This document shows positions 27,275 to 36,989 of a stretch of 64,000 bases of DNA, piece after piece (position 1 is the stretch's first letter; the number at the start of each line of letters is the position of its first letter). The stretch comes from Erythrobacter sp. (GTDB lineage Bacteria; Pseudomonadota; Alphaproteobacteria; Sphingomonadales; Sphingomonadaceae): contig DAICXZ010000033.1 of NCBI GenBank assembly GCA_027311945.1, forward strand, positions 32,880-96,879, written 5' to 3'. Position numbers and translations under genes: made by a program. A model generated the notes under the pieces. It had not been told where the DNA came from, made no database searches, and saw only the letters and a program-made list of their open reading frames with translations.

Positions 27275-29263
27275 ATGAGCAATCACTTCAAGATTTCCCT
27301 TCCCGATGGCTCCGTTCGCGAGATGGCACCGGGCTCGACTCCGGCAGATGTGGCGGCGGAAATCGGGCCGGGGCTGGCCAAGGCGGCACTCGCCGCGCGC
27401 GTGAATAGCGAGCTGCGCGATCTCACCCGCCCGTTCGAGGGGGATGCCGAGCTGGCGCTGGTCACGAGCCGCGACGAGGCAGAGGCGCTCGAGCTGGCGC
27501 GGCACGACTATGCCCACGTGCTGGCAGAGGCGGTGCAGGCGCTGTGGCCGGGCACGCAGATCACCTTCGGCCCCGCGACCGACGACGGTTTCTATTACGA
27601 CGTGAAAGCGCCCGAGAGCCGCGCCCCGTTCTCGATGGACGACCTTCCGGCCATCGAAGAGAAGATGCGCGAGATCATCCGCGCCGATAAGCCGCTCACG
27701 CGCGAGGTCTGGACCCGCCAGCAGCTGATCGACAAGTGGCAGGCCGATGGCGAGACCTTCAAGGCCGAGTGGGCGAATGAACTGCCCGAGGGCGAAGAAC
27801 TGACCGTCTATAAAAGCGGTGAGGACTGGCTCGATATGTGCCGCGGGCCGCATCTGCCCTCCACCGGCAAGCTCGATCCCGATGCCTTCAAGCTGATGCG
27901 CGTTGCCGGGGCCTATTGGCGCGGCGACCAGAAGAACGCGCAGCTCACGCGCATTTATGGCACCGGCTGGCTGACCAAGAAGCAGCTCAATGCCCACCTC
28001 ACCCGGCTGGAAGAGGCCGCCAAGCGCGACCACCGAAAGCTGGGCCGCGAGATGGACCTGTTCCACTTGCAGGAAGAGGCGCATGGTTCGGTGTTCTGGC
28101 ACCCCAAGGGCTATCGCATCTGGCGCGAGCTGGAGAGCTACATGCGCCGCAAGATGGACGGCGCAGGCTACCGCGAGATCAAGACTCCGCAGGTGATGGA
28201 CGCGCGCCAGTGGGAGCAGTCGGGCCACTGGGGCAAGTACCGCGAAAACATGTTCGTGATTCCCGACGAGGTGCCCAACACCGAAGAAGACGGTCCGGTC
28301 ATCTCGGGCGATGCGGCGTGGATGGCGCTGAAGCCGATGAACTGCCCGGCGCATGTGCTGGTGTTCAAGCAGGGCATCACCTCCTATCGCGACCTTCCGA
28401 TCCGGCTCGGCGAAATGGGCTGCTGCCACCGCAACGAGCCGCATGGAGCGCTGCACGGGCTGATGCGTGTGCGCCAGTTCACGCAGGATGACGCGCATAT
28501 CTTCTGCACCGAAAGCCAGGTGGTGGAGGAAGTGCAGGCCTTCATCGCGCTGGCGGATCAGGTCTATCGCGATTTCGGCTTCACCTATGACATCAAGCTG
28601 GCGCTGCGGCCCGAGCAGCGTTTCGGTTCGGATGCCGATTGGGACAAGGCCGAGCAGGAGCTGCGCGATGCGCTGACCGCCAATGGCCTCGAATGGGAAG
28701 AGCTGCCCGGCGAGGGCGCGTTCTATGCGCCCAAGCTCGAATGGCACCTGACGGATGCCATTGGCCGTACCTGGCAGGTCGGCACGATCCAGTCCGACCG
28801 GGTTTTGCCCGAGCGGCTCGATGCAAGCTACATCGGCGAGGATGGCGCGCGCCATCGCCCGGTGATGCTGCACCGCGCGATCTTCGGCAGCTACGAGCGC
28901 TTCATCGGGATCCTGATCGAGCACTTTGCGGGCCGCCTGCCGGCCTGGCTCGCCCCGGTGCAGGCCGTGGTGGCGACGATCGTTTCCGACGCCGATCCCT
29001 ATGGCGAAGAGGTGATGGCGAAGCTGAAGGCGGCGGGCATCCGGTCGACGAGCGACTACCGCAACGAGAAGATCAACTACAAGGTGCGCGAGCACAGCCT
29101 CGCCAAGGTGCCCTATCTGCTCGTGCTCGGAATGCGCGAGGCGGAAGAGGGCAAGGTGGCCCTGCGCATTCTCGGCGAGAAGGACCAGCAGGTGCTCTCG
29201 CTCGATGAGGCGGTGGCGCTGATCGCGGGTGCGGCGACGGCGCCTGACCTCGCTTTAGCGTAA
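27275..29263 (+). CDS. thrS: Threonine--tRNA ligase
   Basis: Charges tRNA-Thr. At 662 residues it has the full four-domain layout: N-terminal TGS domain (about 1-65), editing domain with HDYAHVL and CRGPHLP motifs, catalytic class II core with the zinc cysteine in MNCPAHV and the histidine in HRNEPHG, and C-terminal anticodon-binding domain. The start is the ATG of [12 protein letters not shown]; a 12-codon upstream extension is not conserved in appearance. No threonine-codon leader or other regulatory hairpin was recognised upstream. Confidence 0.98.
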   Translation: MSNHFKISLPDGSVREMAPGSTPADVAAEIGPGLAKAALAARVNSELRDLTRPFEGDAELALVTSRDEAEALELARHDYAHVLAEAVQALWPGTQITFGPATDDGFYYDVKAPESRAPFSMDDLPAIEEKMREIIRADKPLTREVWTRQQLIDKWQADGETFKAEWANELPEGEELTVYKSGEDWLDMCRGPHLPSTGKLDPDAFKLMRVAGAYWRGDQKNAQLTRIYGTGWLTKKQLNAHLTRLEEAAKRDHRKLGREMDLFHLQEEAHGSVFWHPKGYRIWRELESYMRRKMDGAGYREIKTPQVMDARQWEQSGHWGKYRENMFVIPDEVPNTEEDGPVISGDAAWMALKPMNCPAHVLVFKQGITSYRDLPIRLGEMGCCHRNEPHGALHGLMRVRQFTQDDAHIFCTESQVVEEVQAFIALADQVYRDFGFTYDIKLALRPEQRFGSDADWDKAEQELRDALTANGLEWEELPGEGAFYAPKLEWHLTDAIGRTWQVGTIQSDRVLPERLDASYIGEDGARHRPVMLHRAIFGSYERFIGILIEHFAGRLPAWLAPVQAVVATIVSDADPYGEEVMAKLKAAGIRSTSDYRNEKINYKVREHSLAKVPYLLVLGMREAEEGKVALRILGEKDQQVLSLDEAVALIAGAATAPDLALA

Positions 29264-29281
29264 GCTTAGCTAAGGCCTGAC

Positions 29282-30031
29282 ATGGGTGCCGAAGTTCTCG
29301 CCGGTTTCAGCGCGCTGCAAATCGCCGTGGCGGTGGCTGCAACGCTGGGTGCGGCCTTCATTCGCGGGCTGACGGGATTTGGCTTTGGTATCCTGCTGGT
29401 GCCGATCCTGGCGCTGGCGCTGACGCCGGTCGAAGCGGTGCTGGTGCTCAATATCATGGCCGGGCTGCTCGCCTTGAGCGAGATCCGTTATGTTCTGCGC
29501 GAGGCCGAGAGGTCCGCAATCACCATCAGCGTGCTGGTGCTGGTAACGACACTGCCGGGGCTGATGTTGCTCGACGCAACGCCGCCTGCTCTGGCGCGGC
29601 TGCTGATCGCGCTGGTGGCGCTATCGGCCTTCTTCGCCGTGCTTCTGCCGCGCCGGGCGGGTGATCAGCCGGGGCACCTCACCACTGGCTTCACCGGAGC
29701 GGCTGCGGGCATTCTCACTGGCTTTGCTGCCATGCCGGGGCCACCGGTGGTGCCCTATTACGTTGGGCGCGACATTCCGCGCCGGACTGCCAAGGCATCG
29801 ATGATCGCGGTGTTCGGCGTGGCTGCCATGGCGGGGGTTGCCTCGGGGGCGACGCTGGGCGTGCTCGAATGGCGGATCGTGGTGTTGGGACTGGCGCTGT
29901 TCCCACTGGTCGTGCTGGGTAACTGGCTGGGCGGCCTTGCGTTCGGCAAGGTCAGCGACAAGCTGTGGCGGATTGCCGTAGGCGTGGTGCTGGCGGCGGC
30001 TGCCGCCGCAGCGCTTTTCAAGCTGCTCTAG
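29282..30031 (+). CDS. TauE/SafE-family sulfite exporter-like membrane protein
   Basis: A 249-residue protein with seven or eight hydrophobic helices and the paired repeat structure of TauE/SafE permeases. The repeats each begin with a glycine-rich helix (AAFIRGLTGFGFG near residue 20 and TGFTGAAAGILTGF near residue 136). Relatives export sulfite, sulfoacetate or other organosulfur anions. It starts 18 bases after thrS and could be read from the same transcript. No sulfur-metabolism neighbours are present to support a substrate. Confidence 0.9.
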   Translation: MGAEVLAGFSALQIAVAVAATLGAAFIRGLTGFGFGILLVPILALALTPVEAVLVLNIMAGLLALSEIRYVLREAERSAITISVLVLVTTLPGLMLLDATPPALARLLIALVALSAFFAVLLPRRAGDQPGHLTTGFTGAAAGILTGFAAMPGPPVVPYYVGRDIPRRTAKASMIAVFGVAAMAGVASGATLGVLEWRIVVLGLALFPLVVLGNWLGGLAFGKVSDKLWRIAVGVVLAAAAAAALFKLL

Positions 30032-30043
30032 CAGACTTGAGCT

Positions 30044-30166
30044 TTAGAAGGGGAGCGCCTGCCCGGCGGAGATCAGCGCCAACGCGCAGGCCGTAACGAT
30101 CGCAGAGCGCAGCAGTTCAGCCGGATTGGCGGCGATCTGACGAGCATGGGCGAGCGAACGGGTCAT
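30044..30166 (-). CDS. Small hypothetical protein (40 residues, single hydrophobic helix)
   Basis: A 41-codon frame with ATG and TAA. The N-terminal half is basic (MTRSLAHARQIAANP) and the C-terminal half has a 15-residue hydrophobic stretch (IVTACALALISAG) ending QALPF. It fills an otherwise empty 188-base gap, and third-codon positions are GC-rich like neighbouring genes. It converges with the TauE gene. There is no strong ribosome site, and it is below usual gene-calling length, so it is a candidate small membrane protein only. Confidence 0.5.
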   Translation of the reverse strand: MTRSLAHARQIAANPAELLRSAIVTACALALISAGQALPF

Positions 30167-30219
30167 GATCGCCGTTATGCCCGCCGTCCGGTAAACAAAG
30201 TGTTAAGACGGCTGGCCGC

Positions 30220-31197
30220 CTAGGCGAGCGGCACGTGCTGGCTGCAACAGTGGAACGATCCGCCGCCGGTGAGCACGGCATCGGCCCTCAGGCCCACGGC
30301 CTTGCGCCCCGGAAACAGCTTGCCAATCGCCTCGACCGCCGCCGCATCGTTGGCGCAGCCGTAGATCGGCACCACCACCACCTTGTTGGCGATGACGAAG
30401 TTCATGTAGCTCGCCGGTTCGGCATCGTCCTCGCCATAGAGCCCGGCGGAGGGGATGCGGTGGACGGTCAGCCCGAAGTCGGCCGCCTTGCGCGCGGCGT
30501 CATCGTAGACGGCGGCGTTGGGATCGTCGTCGCTGGTGGCGACGGGCACGGCGATTTCTCCCGGCGCGACGAACCGCGCGAGGTTGTCGACATGGCCGTC
30601 GGTGTGGTCGCCAAGCAGGCCGTTGCCCAGCCACACGATGCGCTCGAAGCCGAGCTGTGCGGCGAGATGATCGGCGATCTGTTTGCGCGACAAATCAGGG
30701 TTGCGGTTGGGGTTGAGCAGGCACTGTTCGGTCGTCACCACGAGGCCGGTGCCATCGGGGTCGATCGAGCCGCCTTCAAGCACCCACCCAGCCTTGCGAT
30801 AGGCAAAGCCGCCCGCCTTGGCGAGCGAAGCGCCGGTCTCCTGATCGCCATCGAGCAGATACTTCTCGCCCCAGCCGTTGAACCCAAAACCCTGTGCCAG
30901 CCGCTCGCCAGCATCGGTGCGCACGATCAGCGGGCCGGTGTCGCGAATCCAGATGTCGCCATAGGGATGGCGCTCGAAGACCACCGAGGGATGCGCCAGC
31001 GCGCGTGCGGCGGCCTCGCTTTCCTCGTCACGCACCACCAGGCGGACCTGCTGACCAGTCTCCGCAATGGCATTGGCGAAGGCGGCAACTTGTGCTTGCG
31101 CGGACGCGAGATCATCCTCCCACAGGTCGGCAGCGGCGGGAAAGCCGATCCAGATCCACTCCTGTTCAGCCCATTCGGGGGGCATCATCTGGCTCAT
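30220..31197 (-). CDS. aguA: Agmatine deiminase
   Basis: Hydrolyses agmatine to N-carbamoylputrescine and ammonia in polyamine synthesis from arginine. It has 325 residues, slightly short for the peptidyl-arginine-deiminase-fold family. The catalytic nucleophile is Cys317 in GGGSFHCCSQ near the end. Substrate-binding motifs include WIRDTGP and GDHTDGH. The start is the ATG of MSQMMPPEWAEQ, four bases after the stop of the M28 peptidase gene. The usual partner, N-carbamoylputrescine amidase (aguB), is not in the window. Confidence 0.93.
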   Translation of the reverse strand: MSQMMPPEWAEQEWIWIGFPAAADLWEDDLASAQAQVAAFANAIAETGQQVRLVVRDEESEAAARALAHPSVVFERHPYGDIWIRDTGPLIVRTDAGERLAQGFGFNGWGEKYLLDGDQETGASLAKAGGFAYRKAGWVLEGGSIDPDGTGLVVTTEQCLLNPNRNPDLSRKQIADHLAAQLGFERIVWLGNGLLGDHTDGHVDNLARFVAPGEIAVPVATSDDDPNAAVYDDAARKAADFGLTVHRIPSAGLYGEDDAEPASYMNFVIANKVVVVPIYGCANDAAAVEAIGKLFPGRKAVGLRADAVLTGGGSFHCCSQHVPLA

Positions 31198-31201
31198 TCG
31201 C

Positions 31202-32860
31202 TCAGCATCCTTCGCCAGCGGCGCAGCTGGCATCGCGGGTGGCGCGGAACTCGTCGCCCTCGACCCAGTTGGGCCAGTCCGCGCTATCCGCCAGCTCGCG
31301 GCCAATCGAATAATAAAGCGAGACATCCTGCGCCACGCCGCTCCAGTCCCAGCCCGGATCGTATTCGTCCTTGGGGCCGTGATAGTGGTTGGCGGTATAG
31401 TCGGCATGGCCTGCCTCGCCCGCTTCGAACCCGCCGTCGAACAGGTCTTCGCCGCTCTTCACATAGAGCATCGGCACACCGCGCTTGGCGAGGCTGAAGT
31501 GGTCAGAGCGGTAGTAGTACCCGGCCTGCGGGTTGGGATCGGCAGTGATCGTGCGGCCCTGTGCGTCGACGGCGCGTTCGAGCGTCGCATCGAGGTCGCT
31601 CTTGCCGCCGCCGATGGCGACCACGTCGCGCGCCGGGCCGAGCACATAGAGCGCGTCCATGTTCACGCCGCCCACGGTCTGGCTGAGCGGGAACACCGGG
31701 TTGGCGCCATAATACTCCGAGCCGAGCAGGCCCGATTCCTCGGCCGTCACGGCCACGAAGGCCAGCGAACGCGCCGGTGCCCCGGCCTCGTGGTGCATTT
31801 TCGCGAGGGCGACCAGCGCGGCGGTGCCGGTGGCGTTATCGACCGCGCCATTGCAGATGTCGTCGCCATCGGGCGCGGGGGTGCAGCGGCCGAGGTGGTC
31901 CCAGTGCGCGGTGTGCAGCACATATTCGTCGGGCCGCTCGGAGCCGGGCAGCACGCCCACCACGTTGGCCGAGGCGAAGCGGCGGATCGCATTGTCGAAC
32001 GAGGTGCTGGCGGTGATGCCGAGGGGAAGCGCCGTGAAGCCGGGCTGCGTGGCGGCGGCTTCGAGCTGCGCCAGATCCTGCCCTGCCGCGCGCGCGATCT
32101 CTTCGGCCACATCGTGCGTAACCCAGCCGTTGACGAGCGTCTGGCTCATCCCGCCGTCGTTCCGCGCGGCATAGACCTGCGGGCCGGACCAGCTCGATTC
32201 GACCACGTTCCAGCCATAGGCAGCGGGGAAGTCGGCATGGATAATGATCGCGCCCGCTGCGCCCTGTCGGGCGGCTTCCTCGAACTTGTAGGTCCAGCGG
32301 CCATAGTAGGTCATCGCGCGGCCATTGAAGGTGCCCTCCAGCGTCTCGGCGGCATAGTCCGCATCGTTGACGAGGATCAGCGCGGTCTTGCCGCGCATGT
32401 CGATGCCCGCATAGTCGTTCCAGCCGCGCTCGGGCGCGTTGATGCCGAAGCCGACGAACACGATCTCGCTGTCGGCTAGCGTGGTGTGCTCCTGTTCGCG
32501 GTAGGTCACGCCGACCCATTGGTCACCGAAGCTGTAGTCGGTGCCCGCAATGGTGAGCGGGGCGATGTTCTGCGCGCTGATCTCCACCAACGGAACTTCC
32601 TGCACCCAGCTGCCGTTGTTGCCCGGCTCAAGCCCGGCGGCGGCAAACTGCTCCTCCAGAAAGGCGATGGTCTTTTCCTCGCCCGGCGTGCCGGGAGCGC
32701 GGCCCTCGAATTCGTCGGATGAGAGGACGCGCGTCACCTCTTTAAGCGTGTCGACCGGGACCGGCAGTGTCTCCTGCGCCGAGGCCACGGTGGACAGCGC
32801 CAGAGCGCAAAGCGGAGCGAGCGTGCGGGTGAGCATATGGTTTCGTCCGAAATTTGTCAT
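31202..32860 (-). CDS. Exported M28-family metallopeptidase
   Basis: A 552-residue secreted zinc aminopeptidase/carboxypeptidase-type enzyme. A signal peptide is visible from the second methionine (MLTRTLAPLCALAL, cleavage near ASAQE), so the true start may be 32836 rather than 32860. A PA-like insert lies in the first half. The di-zinc core is seen as HTAHWDHLG, the NATG region and the EESGLLGSEYY glutamates. It probably degrades peptides in the periplasm or outside the cell. It diverges from glnE and is followed four bases later by agmatine deiminase. Confidence 0.93.
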   Translation of the reverse strand: MTNFGRNHMLTRTLAPLCALALSTVASAQETLPVPVDTLKEVTRVLSSDEFEGRAPGTPGEEKTIAFLEEQFAAAGLEPGNNGSWVQEVPLVEISAQNIAPLTIAGTDYSFGDQWVGVTYREQEHTTLADSEIVFVGFGINAPERGWNDYAGIDMRGKTALILVNDADYAAETLEGTFNGRAMTYYGRWTYKFEEAARQGAAGAIIIHADFPAAYGWNVVESSWSGPQVYAARNDGGMSQTLVNGWVTHDVAEEIARAAGQDLAQLEAAATQPGFTALPLGITASTSFDNAIRRFASANVVGVLPGSERPDEYVLHTAHWDHLGRCTPAPDGDDICNGAVDNATGTAALVALAKMHHEAGAPARSLAFVAVTAEESGLLGSEYYGANPVFPLSQTVGGVNMDALYVLGPARDVVAIGGGKSDLDATLERAVDAQGRTITADPNPQAGYYYRSDHFSLAKRGVPMLYVKSGEDLFDGGFEAGEAGHADYTANHYHGPKDEYDPGWDWSGVAQDVSLYYSIGRELADSADWPNWVEGDEFRATRDASCAAGEGC

Positions 32861-32940
32861 CGCGCGAGCATTGGCAGGACCGCCGCCCTATCGCAAGCGC
32901 AAGACTTGCCCGCGCGCGCGGCACAAGGCAGGAGGCAGGC

Positions 32941-35601
32941 ATGACCGCCGACTGGCAATCCGCACTCGCCCGCGCACAAGCGCATGCTCCGTTTCTCGCG
33001 CTGGCCCTGCGCCGTCGGCCCGAACTGGCTGAGCTGCTCGTGCAAGGGCGCGGCGAAGAGGCACTGGCGGCAGCGCGCCGCTCGGGCGAGGGCATCGACG
33101 ATATCGGTGCGGCGCTGCGGATCGAGCGACTCTCGCATGCGCTGGTGCTGGCGATCGGTGATCTGGCGGCGGCCTTCCCGTTGAGCCAAGTGCTGTGCGA
33201 GCTGACCCATTTTGCCGATAGCGCGCTTGATCGGGCGATGCGCGCGGTGGTCGCGCGGCGCTGCCCCGATGCGGACTTTGCCGGGTTCACCGCGCTGGCA
33301 TTGGGCAAGCAGGGCGCGGGCGAGCTGAACTACAGCTCCGACATCGACCCGATCCTGCTGTTCGATCCTGCCACCCTGCCCCGCCGCGAGCGCGACGATC
33401 CGGGCGAGGCGGCGCAGCGCTATTCGCGTCAGCTGGTCGAGCTGCTCTCCTCGCACACCGGCGAGGGCTATGTGATGCGGGTCGACCTGCGGCTGCGCCC
33501 GGCGGCTGAGGTGAGCCCGCTTGCGATCAGTTTTCCGACCGCGCTCTCGCATTACGAAAGCTCGGCTTTGGCGTGGGAGCGCGCGGCCTATATCCGCGCT
33601 CGCGCCGCTGCTGGCGACATTGCGGCGGGCGAACACTTCCTTGAAGAGGTGCGCCCGTTCGTCTGGCGGCGCAGCCTCGACTTCACCGCGATCGAGGAAA
33701 TCCGCCGCCTCACCCTGCGCATTCGCGAGGCCTATCCCGGCCCGCGCGAGCCCGGCCCCGGCTTCGACGTGAAGCGCGGGCGCGGCGGCATTCGCGAGAT
33801 CGAGTTCTTCGCCCAGACGCACCAGCTGATCTACGGCGGTCGCCTGCCCTCGTTGCGGCTGCGCGGAACGCGTGCGGCGCTGGATGCGCTGGCGGATGAG
33901 GGGATCATCGCGCCGGAAACGGCGCAGGAACTTGGCGAGGCCTATGACCGGCTGCGCGTGGTCGAGCACCGGCTGCAAATGGTCGAGGACCGGCAGACCC
34001 ACGAACTGCCCGCCAGCGCCGAGGCGCTCGACAATGTCGCGCGGCTCGATGGCATGGCGGACGGCGCGGCGCTGCTGGCCGAACTGCGCGACATTTGCGC
34101 GCGGGTGGGTGAGCATTACGACGGGCTGCTCGGTGAGGGCGAGGATGGCGCGTCGGGCGGTGTCGCCGTGCCCGCGCAGTTCCGCGGCGATTTCGACGCA
34201 CGGGTCGAACACTGGACCGGCAGCCTGCGGGTGATGCGCAGCGCCGGAGCGCAACAGGCCTTTGCCGTGATCCGCCCGCGCCTGCTCGAGGCGCTGGCCG
34301 AAGCGCCCGACCCGGCGCGCGCGCTGGCGCGGTGGGAGACGCTGCTCGAACGGCTGCCCACGGCGATCAACCTGTTTCGCCTGTTCGAACAGCGCCCCGG
34401 CCTGCTCGATACCGTGCTGCGGGTGCTGACGCTCACCCAGCCGCTGGCCGACGAACTGGCGCGTCGGCCCGAGCTGCTCGACGCGCTGATCGACGCCAGC
34501 GCGCTTGACCTGCCCGGCAGCGTCGATGACCTCGCCGAGGAGATGCGCCAGTGCGAGGAGCCGGACTACGAGACCCGGCTTAGCCGCATCCGGCAGGTGG
34601 TGGGCGAGGAGCGGTTCGCGCTCGGGGTGCAGCTTATCGATTGTCGCCACGATCCGCTTGCCATTGCCGAGGGCTTGTGCCGCGTGGCCGAAGGCGCGGT
34701 GCGCACCGGGGCCGAGGCCGCCATCGAAGAGTTCGAGCAGGTCCACGGGAAGATCGCGGGCAGCGAGTTGATTATTCTCGGGCTCGGGCGGCTGGGCGGC
34801 GGGGCGCTGACCCATGCTTCCGACCTCGACGTGGTCTATCTGTTTTCCGGCGAGATTGGCGAGGAATCGGACGGTCGGCGTCCGTTGTCGACCTCGCTCT
34901 ATTTCAACCGGCTTGCCACGCGCGTCACCGCCGCGCTGTCGGTGCCGACCGCCGAGGGCGCGCTTTACGAGATCGACACGAGGCTGCGCCCGCAAGGCAA
35001 GCAGGGGCCGCTCGCGGTAAGTGTCGAGAGCTTCGCGCGCTATCAGGCGAGCGAGGCCTGGACCTGGGAGCACATGGCGCTCGCCCGCGCGCGTCCGATC
35101 TTCGGTAGCGCCGAGGGGAAAGCCGGGTTGCAGCAGGCGATCCGCGACGTTCTGCTCGCCCCGCGCGACACTGAAAAACTGCGCGCCGACGTGCTCAAGA
35201 TGCGCGGCGATGTCGCCACCCACAAGCCGCCGCGCGGTGATCTCGACGTGAAGCTGATGCGCGGCGGGCTGATGGATAGCGAGTTTCTGATCCACTACCT
35301 GCAACTGCGTCACGGGCTCGGCTTCGTGCCCGCGCTAGAGAGTGCCATTGGCGAACTGGTTGCAGCAGGGCACCTGCCGCAGGGCTATGCCGAGCATCAC
35401 CTTGCGCTCACCCGGCTGCTGGTGGCCGCACGGCTGCTCGCGCCGGGGAGCAGCGAGCCCTCACCGGCTGCCAGCGCGGTGCTGGCGCGAGCTTGCGGGG
35501 CGGACGACCTGCCGTCGCTGCGTCGCGCAATCCTGTCCTCGCGCAAGGCCATCGCCGCGCAATGGGCCAGAGTATTTGACCAGAAACTGGAGATCGAATG
35601 A
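32941..35601 (+). CDS. glnE: Bifunctional glutamine synthetase adenylyltransferase/deadenylase
   Basis: Controls glutamine synthetase by adding and removing AMP. At 886 residues it is a little shorter than the roughly 945-residue E. coli enzyme. Two nucleotidyltransferase domains are clear: the N-terminal deadenylylating one with YSSDIDPILLFD (near residue 135) and the C-terminal adenylylating one with ASDLDVVYLF (near residue 625). The start is the ATG eight bases after an AGGAGG ribosome site. The stop overlaps the ATG of bcp (ATGA), so the peroxiredoxin is co-translated. Confidence 0.97.
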   Translation: MTADWQSALARAQAHAPFLALALRRRPELAELLVQGRGEEALAAARRSGEGIDDIGAALRIERLSHALVLAIGDLAAAFPLSQVLCELTHFADSALDRAMRAVVARRCPDADFAGFTALALGKQGAGELNYSSDIDPILLFDPATLPRRERDDPGEAAQRYSRQLVELLSSHTGEGYVMRVDLRLRPAAEVSPLAISFPTALSHYESSALAWERAAYIRARAAAGDIAAGEHFLEEVRPFVWRRSLDFTAIEEIRRLTLRIREAYPGPREPGPGFDVKRGRGGIREIEFFAQTHQLIYGGRLPSLRLRGTRAALDALADEGIIAPETAQELGEAYDRLRVVEHRLQMVEDRQTHELPASAEALDNVARLDGMADGAALLAELRDICARVGEHYDGLLGEGEDGASGGVAVPAQFRGDFDARVEHWTGSLRVMRSAGAQQAFAVIRPRLLEALAEAPDPARALARWETLLERLPTAINLFRLFEQRPGLLDTVLRVLTLTQPLADELARRPELLDALIDASALDLPGSVDDLAEEMRQCEEPDYETRLSRIRQVVGEERFALGVQLIDCRHDPLAIAEGLCRVAEGAVRTGAEAAIEEFEQVHGKIAGSELIILGLGRLGGGALTHASDLDVVYLFSGEIGEESDGRRPLSTSLYFNRLATRVTAALSVPTAEGALYEIDTRLRPQGKQGPLAVSVESFARYQASEAWTWEHMALARARPIFGSAEGKAGLQQAIRDVLLAPRDTEKLRADVLKMRGDVATHKPPRGDLDVKLMRGGLMDSEFLIHYLQLRHGLGFVPALESAIGELVAAGHLPQGYAEHHLALTRLLVAARLLAPGSSEPSPAASAVLARACGADDLPSLRRAILSSRKAIAAQWARVFDQKLEIE

Positions 35602-36074
35602 TGAGCGAGAGACCCGATATCGGCGATGCCGTTCCCGACATTGCGCTGGAAACACCCGAGGGCGGCAGCGTGAAGGCGTCGGACTTCAAGGGCGAGAAAC
35701 TGGTGCTGTTCTTCTATCCGAAGGACAACACGCCCGGCTGCACCACCGAGAACATCGACTTCTCCGCGCTGGCGGAGGACTTCGCGGCGGCGGGCACAAA
35801 ACTGCTCGGCATCAGCAAGGATTCGGCGAAGAAGCACCAGAACTTCATCGCCAAGCATGACCTGAAAGCCCCGCTTGCCACCGATCCCGAGAGCGATGGC
35901 CTCGCCGATGCGCTGGGCATCTGGGTCGAGAAGAGCATGTATGGCCGCACCTACATGGGCATGGAGCGGACCACCTATCTGATCGATGCCGAGGGCAAGA
36001 TCGCGCGGGTCTGGCGCAAGGTTAAGGTGAAGGGCCACGCCGCCGAAGTTCTGTCCGCCGCGAAGGAGCTCTGA
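35598..36074 (+). CDS. bcp: Thioredoxin-dependent thiol peroxidase (peroxiredoxin Q/Bcp)
   Basis: A 158-residue peroxiredoxin that reduces peroxides. The peroxidatic cysteine is Cys48 in TPGCTTE. The resolving cysteine five residues on in E. coli-type Bcp is replaced by isoleucine (ENIDFS), so it should work as a one-cysteine type or with an external thiol. The ATG overlaps the glnE stop. Its own TGA overlaps the proposed CTG start of the next gene. Confidence 0.95.
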   Translation: MMSERPDIGDAVPDIALETPEGGSVKASDFKGEKLVLFFYPKDNTPGCTTENIDFSALAEDFAAAGTKLLGISKDSAKKHQNFIAKHDLKAPLATDPESDGLADALGIWVEKSMYGRTYMGMERTTYLIDAEGKIARVWRKVKVKGHAAEVLSAAKEL

Positions 36075-36874
36075 CCATCGCTGCCGAGGTCGATCTGTCG
36101 CAGGCGATCCGTGCTGCGCTGCTCACCGGTGATGCGCGCACCAAGGTGATGGCGACGCGCAAGCTGGTGCGCGATTGGCGGCTCGGTCGCCTGCCGACGG
36201 GCTTTTCGGTGCTCATGCCCGATCACCCAGAATGGCCCGAGGGGCTGCAGGTGCTGCCGCCGTCGCAAATGCCCAAGCGCGGGCGCGGTGGTTCGGAGCG
36301 CAACCGGATCGCGCTGTGGCATTCGCTCGCGCATATCGAGTTCGTCGCCATCGACCTGGCGCTCGATATGGTCGGCCGCTTCGGCCCGGAGCAGGACCAG
36401 CGCTTTATCGCCGACTTCCTGCGCGTGGCGGCGGACGAGGCGATGCACTTCGCGATCATCGAACGGCACCTTGCGCAGATGGGTGCGCGTTATGGCGATC
36501 TGCCGGTTCATGGCGGCCTGTGGCAGGCGGCGAGCGATACAGCAGATGACGTGCTGGCGCGGCTGGCAATTGTGCCGATGGTGCTTGAAGCGCGCGCGCT
36601 CGACGTAACTCCCGCTACGCTGGAACGCGTGAAGGCGCAGGGTGATGAGCGGGGGGCGAAGATCCTTTCGCGGGTCCTTGACGACGAGATCCGCCATGTC
36701 GCAGCAGGCGCAAGCCATTTCGAACGGCTATGCGCAAAGGCCGGTTTTGTGCCGGAGAATCACTGGAAGAGGCTGGTTCGGGAACGCTTCAGCGCACGCA
36801 TTAAGCCGCCATTCAACGACTCAGCGCGCCAAGCTGCCGGTCTGCCGCGAGAATATTATACGGCAATTGCGTGA
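36071..36874 (+). CDS. DUF455 ferritin-like protein
   Basis: A predicted di-metal four-helix protein of 267 residues. Ligand-bearing motifs are HIEFVAIDLALD, DEAMHF and DEIRH in order. The conserved N-terminal region (AIRAALLTGDARTK followed by RDWRLGRLP) begins before any ATG or GTG. The only start that keeps it is CTG at 36071, overlapping the bcp stop as CTGA; a GTG at 36146 would remove 25 residues of family sequence. Function is unknown; relatives are thought to act in tRNA or iron chemistry by similarity to ferritin-fold enzymes. It is the third gene of the glnE-bcp operon. Confidence 0.85.
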   Translation: MTIAAEVDLSQAIRAALLTGDARTKVMATRKLVRDWRLGRLPTGFSVLMPDHPEWPEGLQVLPPSQMPKRGRGGSERNRIALWHSLAHIEFVAIDLALDMVGRFGPEQDQRFIADFLRVAADEAMHFAIIERHLAQMGARYGDLPVHGGLWQAASDTADDVLARLAIVPMVLEARALDVTPATLERVKAQGDERGAKILSRVLDDEIRHVAAGASHFERLCAKAGFVPENHWKRLVRERFSARIKPPFNDSARQAAGLPREYYTAIA

Positions 36875-36989
36875 TTAACCTTCACACGCTCTATTGGTTC
36901 CCGACGGGAAAAGCGCGAACACATCGTTGCTTTCGGAAAATGCGGGATCAGCCAGAAGGCAGGCCCCAATAAAGAGCAGAAGGGATCGT

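Noticed and set aside
27134..29095. 653-residue minus-strand frame opposite thrS
   Set aside because: Low-complexity hydrophobic/histidine composition of a shadow; thrS is unmistakable.
32857..35313. 818-residue minus-strand frame
   Set aside because: It is antisense to glnE, rich in Arg, Gln and His, and has no family motifs; GC-rich DNA commonly gives long open antisense frames.
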